In this document: in pieces, positions 63,021-64,000 of the stretch
Position numbering within the stretch: the stretch's first letter is position 1
Layout: each line of letters begins with the position of its first letter
Source: [Bacillus] enclensis
GTDB taxonomy: Bacteria > Bacillota > Bacilli > Bacillales > Bacillaceae_B
Reading direction: 5' to 3'
DNA: 64,000 bases
Assembly (NCBI RefSeq): GCF_001456935.1
Contig: NZ_KQ758485.1
Coordinates: 296,944 to 360,943 of the forward strand
The notes under the pieces: generated by a model
Database searches by the model: none
The model's input: only the letters and a program-made list of their open reading frames with translations
What the model was told of the DNA's origin: nothing
Translations under genes and position numbers: made by a program

Positions 63021-64000
<980 letters not shown>

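Overview
The window is chromosomal DNA from an endospore-forming, flagellated member of the Bacillaceae. The evidence is the block atpD-atpC, ywzB, ywmB, murAA, spoIID, spoIIQ, spoIIID, mbl, flhO, flhP, fabZ, ywpF-like and ssbB. It lies in the same order as in Bacillus subtilis, with insertions between the conserved genes. The moderate GC content and marine/soil-type repeats suggest Bacillus sensu lato, perhaps a Rossellomorea-like genus, but that placement is inference. There are no rRNA or tRNA genes.

Layout. 0-11.5 kb is a wall teichoic acid locus: tagB, tagD, an O-acyltransferase, a TarS-like glycosyltransferase, a giant tandem glycerophosphotransferase, the TagGH exporter and another short glycerophosphotransferase. 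11.6-16 kb holds two exported proteins: a LysM-NlpC/P60 cell wall hydrolase and a large subtilase with Ig-like repeats. 16-17.8 kb is a PlcR-type quorum-sensing regulator divergent from a 43-codon PapR-like peptide gene, followed by a small unknown gene. 18-24.2 kb is the histidine-utilisation operon hutP-hutH-hutU-hutI-hutG with a HutP-type antiterminator. 24.4-30.3 kb is accessory: small unknown genes, an XRE regulator, a class I c-di-GMP riboswitch controlling a 42-residue membrane peptide, a YknWX-like pair and an alkaline phosphatase. 30.7-35.2 kb is a SWIM/SNF2 helicase pair.

35.7-40.3 kb carries ssbB and ywpF-like genes, then a biofilm-type cassette: sinR, a convergent sinI-like gene, an LPDTG-anchored TasA/camelysin-like protein, a second SinR-like regulator and a class D sortase. 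40.7-45.4 kb is fabZ, an EpuA-like gene, flhP, flhO, mbl and spoIIID. 45.9-50.6 kb is a solute-symporter operon (DUF4212 subunit, symporter, CBS/DUF294 protein, DnaQ-type exonuclease). 51-57.7 kb is spoIIQ, a VanZ-like gene, spoIID, murAA, ywmB and ywzB. 58.2-61.1 kb is a CotB-like/DUF2642 coat cluster around an ArsB/NhaD-type transporter. An IS3-family element follows, then atpC and the 3' part of atpD.

The most unusual content is non-coding. Three intergenic arrays consist of palindromes centred on CCWGG and spaced at a strict 25-bp period, with arms that change together. Two other arrays have a 20-21-bp period around ATTATCRAAA, and one of them is split by the IS. There are four copies of a ~130-bp (one 254-bp) GC-rich hairpin element with compensatory changes, and two copies of a ~105-bp element bounded by GCTCTTTTCG/CGAAAAGAGC. 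The other strong candidates for new biology are the PlcR/PapR-like pair with its duplicated 16-bp box and the c-di-GMP-controlled micro-protein.
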